Made by a program: the position numbers and the translations under genes. The notes under the pieces are model-generated. The model searched no databases. It saw nothing but the letters and a program-made list of their open reading frames with translations, and had not been told where the DNA came from. A stretch of DNA of 23,422 nucleotides from DATJSJ01 sp035504175 (lineage in GTDB: Bacteria > Pseudomonadota > Alphaproteobacteria > Acetobacterales > Acetobacteraceae), in NCBI GenBank assembly GCA_035504175.1, contig DATJSJ010000277.1, positions 1 to 23,422 of the forward strand, written 5' to 3'. The first letter of the stretch is position 1, and each line of letters begins with the position of its first letter. Of this stretch, positions 1-7,011 are shown one piece after another.

Positions 1-80
1 CCGTCATTGACCACCGTCACCAGCATGTCGCCGACGCGACGTTTGTAGACGCCGGGCACCTGCTTTTCCTGTTCCGCCAT
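1..80 (-). CDS. MBL-fold metallohydrolase, N-terminal fragment (runs off the window)
   Basis: Only the first 26 codons are present; the gene continues beyond the left edge. The start ATG (80..78) has a good Shine-Dalgarno (GGAAGGA, minus strand of 88..94) seven bases upstream. The visible peptide begins MAEQEKQVPGVYKRRVGDM and runs into a short beta-strand ending VVNDG. This is the usual opening of metallo-beta-lactamase-fold hydrolases of the lactonase type, but the HxHxDH metal motif is not in the window. It lies 52 bp downstream of another MBL-fold gene on the same strand, which supports co-transcription and possibly a paralogous pair. Family assignment from such a short piece is an inference. 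Confidence 0.6.
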   Translation of the reverse strand, partial: MAEQEKQVPGVYKRRVGDMLVTVVND

Positions 81-132
81 AGCGCCATCCTTCCGAGCCG
101 ATCGATATGAACCGGGCGCAGGCCCGGGCGCG

Positions 133-1011
133 TCAGAAAACCTTGCTCGTCTCGTCCGCCGTGAGGGCGAGCTCGACGACGTACAGCCCCGCTGTCGTCC
201 GCCGCGACGGGAACACATCCTTCAGCCGGGTCTCATGCACCGGAACGACGCGGCGGGGCTCGCCTCCCGCCTGCCGCAGCATCTCAGCGGTCGCGAAGAT
301 CAGGTTGGACTGGCTGCCGACGGCGAGCCCGATCGGCACGTATTGCGGGTTCTCCTGATCCAGCCCGGTCAGGTTGTCGTAGGTGTAGAGCAGGTCGCCG
401 GCGAACACGAAGACATCCTGGCTGGCGGATGCGCCGTCGTTCCGCACGGTGACATACATCGAACCATAGGTGTGGGTATCGGCCGCGAGGTGCAGGTCAA
501 TCCCCGGCAGCGCATCTTGCACGTCGCCGTCGACGCAAATCATCCGGCCCTGCTGCGTCAACTCGACGGCCTTGACAATGTCCGCCGGATCCGCCGCGCC
601 GACCAGGAAGCGGAATTCGGGCCCGAGCGTCAGCGCCCAGACCCATTTGTCGACTTCCCGCTGCTGGATGTAGAAACGCGCGTTCGGGAAGTGGTGCATC
701 GCGCCCATGTGATCGAAATGCGCATGGGTGATGAACACGGTGGTGACGTCCTCCGGCCGCACGCCGCATTCCGCCAGCACCTGGGCCGGTCCGTGATAGT
801 TCGATACGCCGTAGAGCTCGGCCAGGGTCCGGCCGTAGTTCACGTGGTCGTAGCCGGTGTCGATCAGGATGGTGCGACCCTGGCCCTTGAGCAGGACATA
901 GGCGTAGGGAAGCTTGCGGGTGCCTTGATATTGCGGGCCGTACAGCATGACGCTGAGCGGGAACGTCTCGACGGCCGCGTAGTCCAGTACCCAGATCGAA
1001 TACTGTGACAT
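133..1011 (-). CDS. N-acyl-homoserine-lactonase-family MBL-fold hydrolase
   Basis: Predicted 292-residue zinc hydrolase of the metallo-beta-lactamase fold, closest in layout to AttM/AiiA-type lactonases, which open lactone rings. The motif HAHFDH lies at residues 96-101, with further expected metal ligands H180 (in DTHTYGS), D206 (in FAGDLLY) and H259 (in PVHE), so the full ligand set is present. The length suits the family. The start ATG (1011..1009) was chosen because the conserved fold begins there; a longer upstream frame has no family similarity. No signal peptide is visible, so it is probably cytoplasmic. It starts 20 bp after the 160-residue CXXCH protein and is followed by another MBL gene. 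Beside an SMP-30-like lactonase and sugar oxidoreductases, a role in opening a catabolic lactone is at least as likely as quorum quenching. Confidence 0.88.
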   Translation of the reverse strand: MSQYSIWVLDYAAVETFPLSVMLYGPQYQGTRKLPYAYVLLKGQGRTILIDTGYDHVNYGRTLAELYGVSNYHGPAQVLAECGVRPEDVTTVFITHAHFDHMGAMHHFPNARFYIQQREVDKWVWALTLGPEFRFLVGAADPADIVKAVELTQQGRMICVDGDVQDALPGIDLHLAADTHTYGSMYVTVRNDGASASQDVFVFAGDLLYTYDNLTGLDQENPQYVPIGLAVGSQSNLIFATAEMLRQAGGEPRRVVPVHETRLKDVFPSRRTTAGLYVVELALTADETSKVF

Positions 1012-1031
1012 GGGAGTTTCCGCTGCTGGGT

Positions 1032-1514
1032 TCAGCCTGCCAGGCAGGTGGGCCGGACGGGAGCGGCATGGCAGGCGCAGCAGGCCTGCGCCATGTCGAC
1101 CATCGCGAATCCCGGCAGCAGCGCGCCCGCCGCGCGGAGATGCTCCGTCGCCCGGCGCAGCGACCGCGTCAGGGCCGATCGGCTGCGCTCGTCGGCGTTC
1201 GGATAGAGGCAGGTTTCGATCCGTGCGATCGCCTGCCGCAGCGCGTCCGCGGCGGTCAGCAGATGCTGGTGGTGATGCCGCGCCTCCCTGGGTACCGCGA
1301 GGCAAGCCAGCGCCTCGAACGGCGGCACGAGCAACGCGCGCGCCGCGTCCAGCGGCGCCTGCAGGCTGTCGATCCGGTTGCGTCGCGTCATCATCAGCAG
1401 CGCAATGCCGGCAAGCTGTGTCAGCCCGTCGCGCAGCCGCTCATGGCAGGTGCGGCTTTCCACCACATAGCGAAGCATGCGGTCGGAGGGTGTCGGTTGC
1501 TGCGACCGAGCCAC
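1032..1514 (-). CDS. Helical 160-residue protein with C-terminal CXXCH motif, unknown function
   Basis: I do not recognise this gene as a named family. The 160-residue product looks almost wholly alpha-helical, is rich in His, Arg and Ala, and has an HHHQH run near residues 80-84. Near the C-terminus it carries CCACH (residues 145-149), which fits the CXXCH haem-c attachment pattern, followed by another Cys at 157. A helical protein of this size with CXXCH close to the end resembles cytochrome c' in outline. However, there is no N-terminal export signal, which haem attachment in the periplasm would need. The GTG start at 1514 is chosen because GGAGGAG sits five bases upstream; an ATG at 1478 is the alternative. 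It is the first gene of the leftward arm, 20 bp before the lactonase. Metal binding is an alternative to haem. Confidence 0.65.
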   Translation of the reverse strand: MARSQQPTPSDRMLRYVVESRTCHERLRDGLTQLAGIALLMMTRRNRIDSLQAPLDAARALLVPPFEALACLAVPREARHHHQHLLTAADALRQAIARIETCLYPNADERSRSALTRSLRRATEHLRAAGALLPGFAMVDMAQACCACHAAPVRPTCLAG

Positions 1515-1519
1515 GCCGT

Positions 1520-1526
1520 CTCCTCC
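1520..1526 (-). promoter_or_regulatory. Strong Shine-Dalgarno deciding the GTG start at 1514
   Basis: On the minus strand the sequence reads GGAGGAG, then five bases, then GTG. It is a near-perfect ribosome binding site. Neither the upstream GTG at 1556 nor the downstream ATG at 1478 has a comparable one, so the 160-residue protein is taken to start at 1514. Confidence 0.65.
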
Positions 1527-1558
1527 ATCTGTCGCCCGCAGTTGCGCCCACGGCACGG

Positions 1559-1600
1559 TTGCATCCCTGCAATCCTATGCCGAAGCGACTGGCGCGGCAA
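1559..1600 (-). promoter_or_regulatory. Candidate sigma-70 promoter with operator-like dyad for the leftward arm
   Basis: On the minus strand there is TTGCCG (1600..1595), a 17-bp spacer and TAGGAT (1577..1572), each matching four of six consensus bases. Directly downstream lies a perfect dyad, TTGCA-TCCC-TGCAA (1559..1572), which would cover the transcription start. This geometry is typical of repressor operators. It lies about 45-60 bp upstream of the first leftward gene. This is pattern reading only; such weak matches occur by chance in GC-rich DNA. Confidence 0.33.
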
Positions 1601-1756
1601 CCCTCGCGAAGCGCAACTTCCGAGACTGCGCGCGGAGCTTTGCCGGCCCGACGCAGCTTCGGTTCCGGTTGCGCGCGGCTCGCTTGCCTCGGGAAGGTGC
1701 GGCTCGTAGCGTTGACTCCGGGCGTGTGCCGCACGTGACGCGCGGAGGAAGCAACG

Positions 1757-2554
1757 GTGGCGTCTGACCGGGTCCTGGCCGGTCGCGTGGCAGTGCTGAC
1801 CGGGTCGACCGGCGGCCTCGGCTTCGCCATGGCCGAAGCGCTGGCGCAGGCCGGATGCGATGTCATGCTGAATGGCATCGAGGCCGATTCGTCGATCGAG
1901 GCGACCTGCGCGGCGCTCGCAACCAGGGCCGGCACGCGCGTCACCTATTGCCGCGCGGATGTCGGGCGGGCCGAGGAAGTCGAACGGCTGCTGCGGACCA
2001 CCGAGACACGGTTCGGCCGCATCGACATTCTGGTGAACAACGCCGTCGTGCGGCACTTCGCCCCGATCACCGAGTTTCCGCCGGACCGCTGGGACGCCGC
2101 GCTGGCGGTGAACCTCTCTGCCGCCTTCCACGCCATCCGTCTGGCACTTCCCGGCATGCGCCAGCGCAATTTCGGTCGGATCTTCAACATGGCATCGGTT
2201 TACGGACAGCGCGGAACCATCAACCGTGTCGACTATGTCACCACCAAATCGGCGCTGCTCGGGCTGACCCGTGCGGTGGCGCTGGAGAACCTGGACTACG
2301 ACATCGCCTGTCATAGCCTTTGCCCCGGCTCGGTACTGACGCCGGGGACGGAGCGGCGACTCGAGGCGCTCATGCACGAGCGCGGCATCCCGCGCGAACT
2401 TGCCGAACGGGAGTTCCTGGCCGGCAAGCAGCCGAGCGGGCGATTCATCTCGCCGCAGAACGTCAGCGCGCTGATGGTCTTTCTGTGCGGCGCAGCCGGG
2501 CGCGACATGACCGGCGCGCTCGTCCCTGTCGAAGGCGCCTGGCTTGCCAGCTAG
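1757..2554 (+). CDS. Short-chain dehydrogenase/reductase (SDR), NAD(P)-dependent
   Basis: Predicted 265-residue classical SDR that oxidises or reduces a hydroxyl/carbonyl substrate with NAD(P). The cofactor motif TGSTGGLG is at residues 15-22. NNAV (94-97) replaces the usual NNAG. The catalytic residues are Ser147 and Tyr160-x3-Lys164 (YVTTK). The general sequence style recalls 3-hydroxybutyrate dehydrogenases, but nothing in it fixes the substrate. The GTG start has GGAGGAA eight bases upstream at 1744..1750. It is the first gene of the rightward arm and is separated from the next gene by a 398-bp spacer that holds its own operator-like dyad, so it may be transcribed separately. Family assignment is firm; a role in oxidising the imported substrate is inferred from the neighbours. 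Confidence 0.9.
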   Translation: MASDRVLAGRVAVLTGSTGGLGFAMAEALAQAGCDVMLNGIEADSSIEATCAALATRAGTRVTYCRADVGRAEEVERLLRTTETRFGRIDILVNNAVVRHFAPITEFPPDRWDAALAVNLSAAFHAIRLALPGMRQRNFGRIFNMASVYGQRGTINRVDYVTTKSALLGLTRAVALENLDYDIACHSLCPGSVLTPGTERRLEALMHERGIPRELAEREFLAGKQPSGRFISPQNVSALMVFLCGAAGRDMTGALVPVEGAWLAS

Positions 2555-2952
2555 AGGCACGCGTCGCATCGCCGGTTGAGCCGGCGGCTGAAAGTGCCTC
2601 GGACGGGACAGGCATGACCGTGAGTGTCGCGGCACAAGTTCATTGCCCGCGGTATCCGTGGTGGCGATCGGCACGTTGGTCGGCAGGTGCATCCCTTGCC
2701 GTCGTGGCACCCGGCCTCGCCGCTGCCGCGCAAAGCTGGAGATGGCGGTGCCAGTGATGGCGCTCTGATCGCGCCGTCTCGGCTCGCACGGTCGATGAAT
2801 CCACCGATCGGCAGCAGGCCGCCGAAAGCGGACGCCCAAGGCCAGATCGTCAGACCTTTGCTGTTGACCGCGGCGCCCAAATGTCTGACAGTCAGACAGA
2901 TCGGGGAATGCCGCCCCGCTCACGACATGTGCAGCTGTCCGGAGGTTGACGG
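2555..2952. other. 398-bp intergenic region, no convincing gene
   Basis: Frames that remain open here give low-complexity Arg/Pro/Ala-rich translations without family motifs, and none has a good ribosome binding site. The notable content is regulatory: GTCAGAC at 2849..2855, TTGACC at 2864..2869, a perfect 17-bp dyad at 2882..2898 and the Shine-Dalgarno GGAGG at 2941..2945 for the GMC gene. It most likely carries the promoter and operator of the rightward operon. Confidence 0.6.
2864..2898 (+). promoter_or_regulatory. Candidate promoter element and perfect operator dyad upstream of the GMC gene
   Basis: TTGACC at 2864..2869 matches a -35 box. At 2882..2898 lies TGTCTGAC-A-GTCAGACA, an 8-bp inverted repeat with a one-base centre. 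It falls where the -10 region would be, though no good -10 hexamer is seen. A further half-site, GTCAGAC, occurs at 2849..2855. Dyads of this size are typical of dimeric GntR-type repressors, and a GntR/FCD gene ends this gene cluster, so autogenous or local control is a reasonable inference. The dyad is certain as sequence; its function is not. Confidence 0.5.
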
Positions 2953-4668
2953 GTGGCGAGCAGTGCGACCGAGAACGCTGATACGTTCGACTATGTCCTC
3001 GTCGGGGCGGGCGCGGCGGGGTCGATACTGGCTGCCCGGCTGACGGAGGATCCGCAGAGCAGTGTATGCCTGCTGGAAGCGGGGCCGCGCGACTGGCATC
3101 CTCTCCTGCACATCCCGGCCGGCTTCATCAAAGTATTGTTCAACCCGGACTTCACCTGGCAGTTCTCGAGCGAACCCACAGGCAACACCAACGGTCGTCG
3201 CGTGCCGATCCCGGTCGGACGCACCCTGGGCGGGTCCACGTCGATCAACGGTCTCGTCTATAACCGCGGGCTGCCGTCCGATTTCGACGCCTGGGCGGAC
3301 GCCGGGAATCGCGGCTGGGGCTATGCGGATGTTCTGCCGTACTTCAAGCGCTCCGAGCGCAAGATCGGCGTCGGCGATGCCGCATTCCATGGCCGCGTCG
3401 GCGAGCAGGCGGTCACCGACATGGACTGGTTTCACCCAATCTGCGAGGCCTTCATCGCGGGCGCGGCCGGCCACGGCATACCGCCAAACCGCGACTACAA
3501 TGGCGAATCCCAGCTTGGCGTGGGATATTTCCAGCGCACGATTGCGAACGGCTGGCGGCAGAGCGCGGCGCGCGCCTTCCTGCGCTCCGCGATGCGGCGC
3601 AGAAACCTCGATGTCCGGACCAAGGCTCAAGCGACCCAGATCATGTTTGATGGCAAGCGAGCCAATGCCGTGCGATATCGGGCCGGTGGCAGCCGGGGCG
3701 CGGAGAACACCGTGCGTGCAGGGCGCGAGATCATCTTGTGCGCCGGGGCGATGAACACGCCCAAACTGCTGCAACTCTCCGGCGTCGGGCCCGCGGCGTT
3801 GCTGCAGTCGATCGGAGTTCCAGTGATCCGCGAACTGCCCGGCGTCGGCGAAAACCTGCGCGATCACTATTCCGTTCGCATGGTCGCCAAAGTCAAGGGC
3901 AGCACCACGATCAACGAACTCGCCCGTGGTGTCAGGCTCGCCGGTCAAATCGGCCGCTGGCTGCGCGGCCGGCCCAACATCCTCGCACTCAGTCCGTCGC
4001 TCGTGCATTGGTTCTGGAAGTCACGCCCGGAACTGGCGCTGCCCGATCTGCAGGGCGTGTTCACGCCGGCGAGCTATCGCGAAGGCTATGTCGGGCTGCT
4101 CGACGACTACCCGGGGATGACATGCGGCGTGTGGCAGCACCGGCCGCGCAGCGTCGGCCATGTTCGCGCCCGCTCCCCGGATCCGGCCGACGCGCCGATC
4201 GTGCAGCCGAACTACCTGGAGGATCCGCACGACCGAAAGGTGCTGGTCTCTGGCTTGCACACCGCACGCCTGCTGCTGCGAACGCCGGAGCTGGCGGCAT
4301 TTTTCGACCACGAGACCTTGCCCGGCAAGGACGTGACCACGGATGATGAGCTGCTCGACTATGCCCGGCGCCTTGGCGTGTCCTGCTATCACGTGATGGG
4401 AACGGCCCGCATGGGCCCGGCAGACGACCAGGCCGCCGTCGTCGACGATGGGTTGCGGGTGCACGGAATAGAGGGGCTGCGTGTCGTCGATGCCTCGATC
4501 ATGCCGGACATACCTTCGGCGAACACGTGTGCGTCCACGATGATGGTCGCCGAGAAGGCGACGGACATGATCCGGGGGCGGCCGCCGCTGCCGCGCGAGA
4601 TGACGGACAACGTCGCGTCGGCGATGGAGGGGCGCCGCACCAGGGCGAGGGGCGAGCGGGTTCACTGA
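2953..4668 (+). CDS. GMC-family FAD-dependent oxidoreductase (choline dehydrogenase-like)
   Basis: Predicted 571-residue flavoprotein that oxidises an alcohol, polyol or sugar hydroxyl to a carbonyl. The FAD-binding GAGAAGS is at residues 18-24 in the N-terminal Rossmann segment and is followed by the adenine-binding LLEAGP. GMC signature 1 (GGSTSINGL) is at 93-101 and signature 2 (starting GAMNTPKLLQLSG) at 265-279. The active-site pair is His480 (SCYHVMGTARMG) and Asn524 (PSANTCAST), as in choline dehydrogenase-like members. There is no Tat or Sec signal, so it is probably cytoplasmic or linked to the membrane face. The GTG start has GGAGG seven bases upstream (2941..2945). The charged Arg-rich tail after about residue 545 looks non-conserved. 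It heads the operon with the M29-like enzyme and importer. The substrate is unknown; choline is unlikely because no betaine-pathway gene is nearby. Confidence 0.92.
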   Translation: MASSATENADTFDYVLVGAGAAGSILAARLTEDPQSSVCLLEAGPRDWHPLLHIPAGFIKVLFNPDFTWQFSSEPTGNTNGRRVPIPVGRTLGGSTSINGLVYNRGLPSDFDAWADAGNRGWGYADVLPYFKRSERKIGVGDAAFHGRVGEQAVTDMDWFHPICEAFIAGAAGHGIPPNRDYNGESQLGVGYFQRTIANGWRQSAARAFLRSAMRRRNLDVRTKAQATQIMFDGKRANAVRYRAGGSRGAENTVRAGREIILCAGAMNTPKLLQLSGVGPAALLQSIGVPVIRELPGVGENLRDHYSVRMVAKVKGSTTINELARGVRLAGQIGRWLRGRPNILALSPSLVHWFWKSRPELALPDLQGVFTPASYREGYVGLLDDYPGMTCGVWQHRPRSVGHVRARSPDPADAPIVQPNYLEDPHDRKVLVSGLHTARLLLRTPELAAFFDHETLPGKDVTTDDELLDYARRLGVSCYHVMGTARMGPADDQAAVVDDGLRVHGIEGLRVVDASIMPDIPSANTCASTMMVAEKATDMIRGRPPLPREMTDNVASAMEGRRTRARGERVH

Positions 4669-4728
4669 GCGGCCTGGCCGCGCGGATGCGGCGACCGGAA
4701 GGCGTCTGCCGAAAGGCGGGAGGGAGGA

Positions 4729-5709
4729 ATGAAATCGGTCGAGTTGCAGCGCTGCGCGCGTGTGGCGATCGAGACCTGCGGCAACGTCAAGGCCGGCGAG
4801 CGGGTGCTGATCGTCACCGACACGATGCGCGATCCGCGCGTTGCCGAGGTATTGATGGCGGCGGCGCTCGCTGCCGGTGCCGAGCCGGTTCTGACGGTGA
4901 TGCCGACGCGACGAAGCACGCCGCAGGAGCCGCCGGCGGCCGTGCGCGCCGCAATGCAGGCAACGGACATCGCTTATCTCTACACGTCCTATTCGCTGAC
5001 GCACTCCGCGGCGCGCGTTGCCGCGCAGCAGTCCGGCGCGCGGATCATCACCATGCCGGGCGTCACCGAGGATGGCTTCCTCCGGACGCTCTCGGTCGAT
5101 ATCGAAGCCCTGGTTCGGCTGACGAACCGGGTGGCGGAACGGGTGGCGCGGGCGCGCACGGCCCGCGTGACCACGACGCTCGGGACGGACATGCACTACG
5201 AGCTCGAGCATCCCCTGGCGATCCTCGACGGCGTCGCCGCGAGCCGCGGCGATCTCGATGCGTTTCCGCCCGGCCTGTTCCTGAGCGTCCCCCGTCCGAA
5301 AAGCGCGGCCGGCGTCGCTGTCGTCGACGGGTCGATCACGCAGATCGGGCGTGTCACGTCTCCGGTCACGATGACGTTCGACAACGGTCGCCTGGTGCGG
5401 ATCGAAGGCGGCAACGAGGCGAGGCGACTGTCCCAGATGCTCGCCGCCCTGAAGGACGACAACGCGTACGAGTTTGCCGCCTGGGGCATCGGCACGAACC
5501 CTGGCGCCGCGCTGATCGGCGAGGATCCGAGTTTCGAAGGCGAGCGCATTTTCGGCTGGACCCATGTCAGCACCGGCAGCAGCGCCACGCTGCCCGGCGG
5601 GTCGGTCCAGTCCAGGATCCACCTCGACGGCATCATCAGCCAGCCCACGATCTGGCTGGACGACGAGAAGATCGTCGAGGCCGGCGAATTCGTCGGCGCA
5701 TTTGCTTGA
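4729..5709 (+). CDS. M29-like / NicX-like metalloenzyme (leucyl aminopeptidase family)
   Basis: Predicted 326-residue cytoplasmic metalloenzyme of the M29 aminopeptidase superfamily, which also contains the ring-cleaving 2,5-dihydroxypyridine dioxygenase NicX. The C-terminal family core is clear: GIGTNPGA at about 253-260, H279 in WTHVSTGSS, a GG at 290-291, and H298-x-D300 in HLDG. In M29 peptidases a metal-binding Glu normally precedes the GIG(T/L)N segment by two residues; here that position is Ala-Trp and the nearest Glu is 248. The two-metal peptidase site may therefore be incomplete, leaving a mononuclear H/H/D site more like NicX. The start ATG follows GGGAGGGAGG closely (about 4718..4727). 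It lies 60 bp after the GMC gene and 99 bp before the importer. In a catabolic operon, dioxygenase or hydrolase activity on a small molecule seems likelier than peptide trimming. Confidence 0.82.
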   Translation: MKSVELQRCARVAIETCGNVKAGERVLIVTDTMRDPRVAEVLMAAALAAGAEPVLTVMPTRRSTPQEPPAAVRAAMQATDIAYLYTSYSLTHSAARVAAQQSGARIITMPGVTEDGFLRTLSVDIEALVRLTNRVAERVARARTARVTTTLGTDMHYELEHPLAILDGVAASRGDLDAFPPGLFLSVPRPKSAAGVAVVDGSITQIGRVTSPVTMTFDNGRLVRIEGGNEARRLSQMLAALKDDNAYEFAAWGIGTNPGAALIGEDPSFEGERIFGWTHVSTGSSATLPGGSVQSRIHLDGIISQPTIWLDDEKIVEAGEFVGAFA

Positions 5710-5808
5710 ACCGGCGTCGAGGCGGGATGATTCGCTTCGTCGAGCACACTTGATGCACCGTCACGCCAAGAAGGTGCGATGACCAGACGACGGAAGGAGG
5801 AAACGTCA

Positions 5809-7011
5809 ATGAAAATCTTGCAGCAGCCGAGCGCCGGAACCGGGTGGCGCACGCGGATCGGGGTGGTCTTGCCTGCCGCGCTTGCATTGGGGATGCTGAC
5901 CGCTCCGGCCTCGGCGCAGGTGCCCGGCGCCCGCGCGAAGCCGTTCCCGGCCTGGCCCGAGCCGAAAATCGACCCGACACTGACGGTCGCGCAGGCCAAA
6001 ACGATCGTGGCCGAGCGCACCCGTCCGCAGACGGAGTGGACGGGACCGACCAGCGGCCCGCAGGCGATCCGCAAGCCTCTCACGATTGCCTGGGTGTCGG
6101 CCGATCAGTCCTACACGGCCTACATCTATTGGGGGAAGGGCATTATCGATGCCGCGAGCGCGATCGGCTGGAAGGTCGTCACCTTCAACGGTCAGGGCAC
6201 GGTTGGCGGTCAGCTCGCGGCGATGAACCAGGCGCTCGCCATCAATCCCGCGGCGATCATCACGCCGGCCGATGCGAACGCGCTGCAGCGGCCGATTCAG
6301 GAAGCGGTCAAGCGCGGCATTCCGGTGATCGGCATTCACGCCACCGCCTTTCCTGGCCCGGATCCGCAACTCGGGCTCTATATGAACATCGTCTCCAATC
6401 CGGCGCAGATCGGTCAGACCGAAGCGGCGTACGTCATCGCAAACTCCAACGGGACCGCGTCTGACATCCACATGGTGGACACGAGCTACGCGATTGCCCG
6501 GTTCAAGGCCAAGGCCACGATAGAGCCGATCAAGAACTGCAGCGGCTGCAAGTTTCTCGAGGAAGTGAACGTGCCGATCGGCGACACCGCGCGCATCTCC
6601 TCCGTGGTGTCCGGTTTGTTGGCGCGCCACGGCGACAGCTGGTGGGTGACCACCTGCTGCGACGGATACTATCCGTATGTCGCGTCGGCCCTGCGTTCCT
6701 CCGGGATCTCGCCTGAAAAGGTCAAGCTGGTGGGTGCGGACGGGCCGCCCGCCACCTATGAGATGATCCGTAAGGGCAATTATGAAGTTGCGACCGTTCC
6801 CGAGCCGAGCACCCTGTTCGGCTATGAGGCGATCGATGCCGCCGTGCGCGCGATGGCGGGGCAACCGCCGGCCGAGTTCCTTCAACCGACCTATCTGGTC
6901 ACCAGGGAGAATGTCAACGCCGAAGGCGGCAAGGACAACCAGTTCATCCCCAGCAACAACTTTGCGTGCCACTACACGAACATCTGGCTGAAGGAAAACA
7001 AGACTTGCTGA
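5809..7011 (+). CDS. Periplasmic sugar-type substrate-binding protein of the ABC importer
   Basis: Predicted 400-residue binding protein of the type I periplasmic fold (RbsB/Peripla_BP_4 style) that captures the substrate for the adjacent ATPase and permease. The start ATG at 5809 has AAGGAGG ending eight bases upstream and opens directly into a Sec signal peptide with basic WRTR, a hydrophobic core (residues 17-31) and ASA cleavage near residue 36; an in-frame ATG at 5779 has neither. The mature protein carries an extra N-terminal stretch (about 37-88) before the first Rossmann-like lobe (LTIAWVSADQSYTAY). The lobe-2 segment VKLVGADGPPATYEMI is near 305-320. It has six cysteines (244, 247, 283, 284, 387, 400), an unusually high number, suggesting disulfides. 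The stop overlaps the ATPase start. The ligand is not deducible. Confidence 0.9.
   Translation: MKILQQPSAGTGWRTRIGVVLPAALALGMLTAPASAQVPGARAKPFPAWPEPKIDPTLTVAQAKTIVAERTRPQTEWTGPTSGPQAIRKPLTIAWVSADQSYTAYIYWGKGIIDAASAIGWKVVTFNGQGTVGGQLAAMNQALAINPAAIITPADANALQRPIQEAVKRGIPVIGIHATAFPGPDPQLGLYMNIVSNPAQIGQTEAAYVIANSNGTASDIHMVDTSYAIARFKAKATIEPIKNCSGCKFLEEVNVPIGDTARISSVVSGLLARHGDSWWVTTCCDGYYPYVASALRSSGISPEKVKLVGADGPPATYEMIRKGNYEVATVPEPSTLFGYEAIDAAVRAMAGQPPAEFLQPTYLVTRENVNAEGGKDNQFIPSNNFACHYTNIWLKENKTC
6991..6995 (+). promoter_or_regulatory. Shine-Dalgarno AAGGA supporting the TTG start at 7005
   Basis: AAGGA lies inside the last codons of the binding-protein gene, nine bases before TTG at 7005. Together with the seven-base overlap of the two genes this indicates translational coupling. 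It favours the TTG over the in-frame GTG at 6966, which would lie far inside the upstream gene. Confidence 0.45.

Noticed and set aside
1421..2923. 500-codon open frame on the minus strand across the SDR gene and its spacer
   Set aside because: There is no motif and composition is typical of a shadow frame. The SDR on the plus strand has all its catalytic motifs.
4670..4682. GCGGCC-T-GGCCGC palindrome after the GMC stop as a terminator
   Set aside because: It is too short, with a one-base loop and no T-run; the M29-like gene follows after 60 bp in the same direction.
4021..5622. 533-codon open frame on the minus strand across the GMC and M29-like genes
   Set aside because: It is low-complexity and Arg/Asp/Gly-rich, with no recognisable domain. 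It mirrors the third-position bias of the real genes on the other strand.
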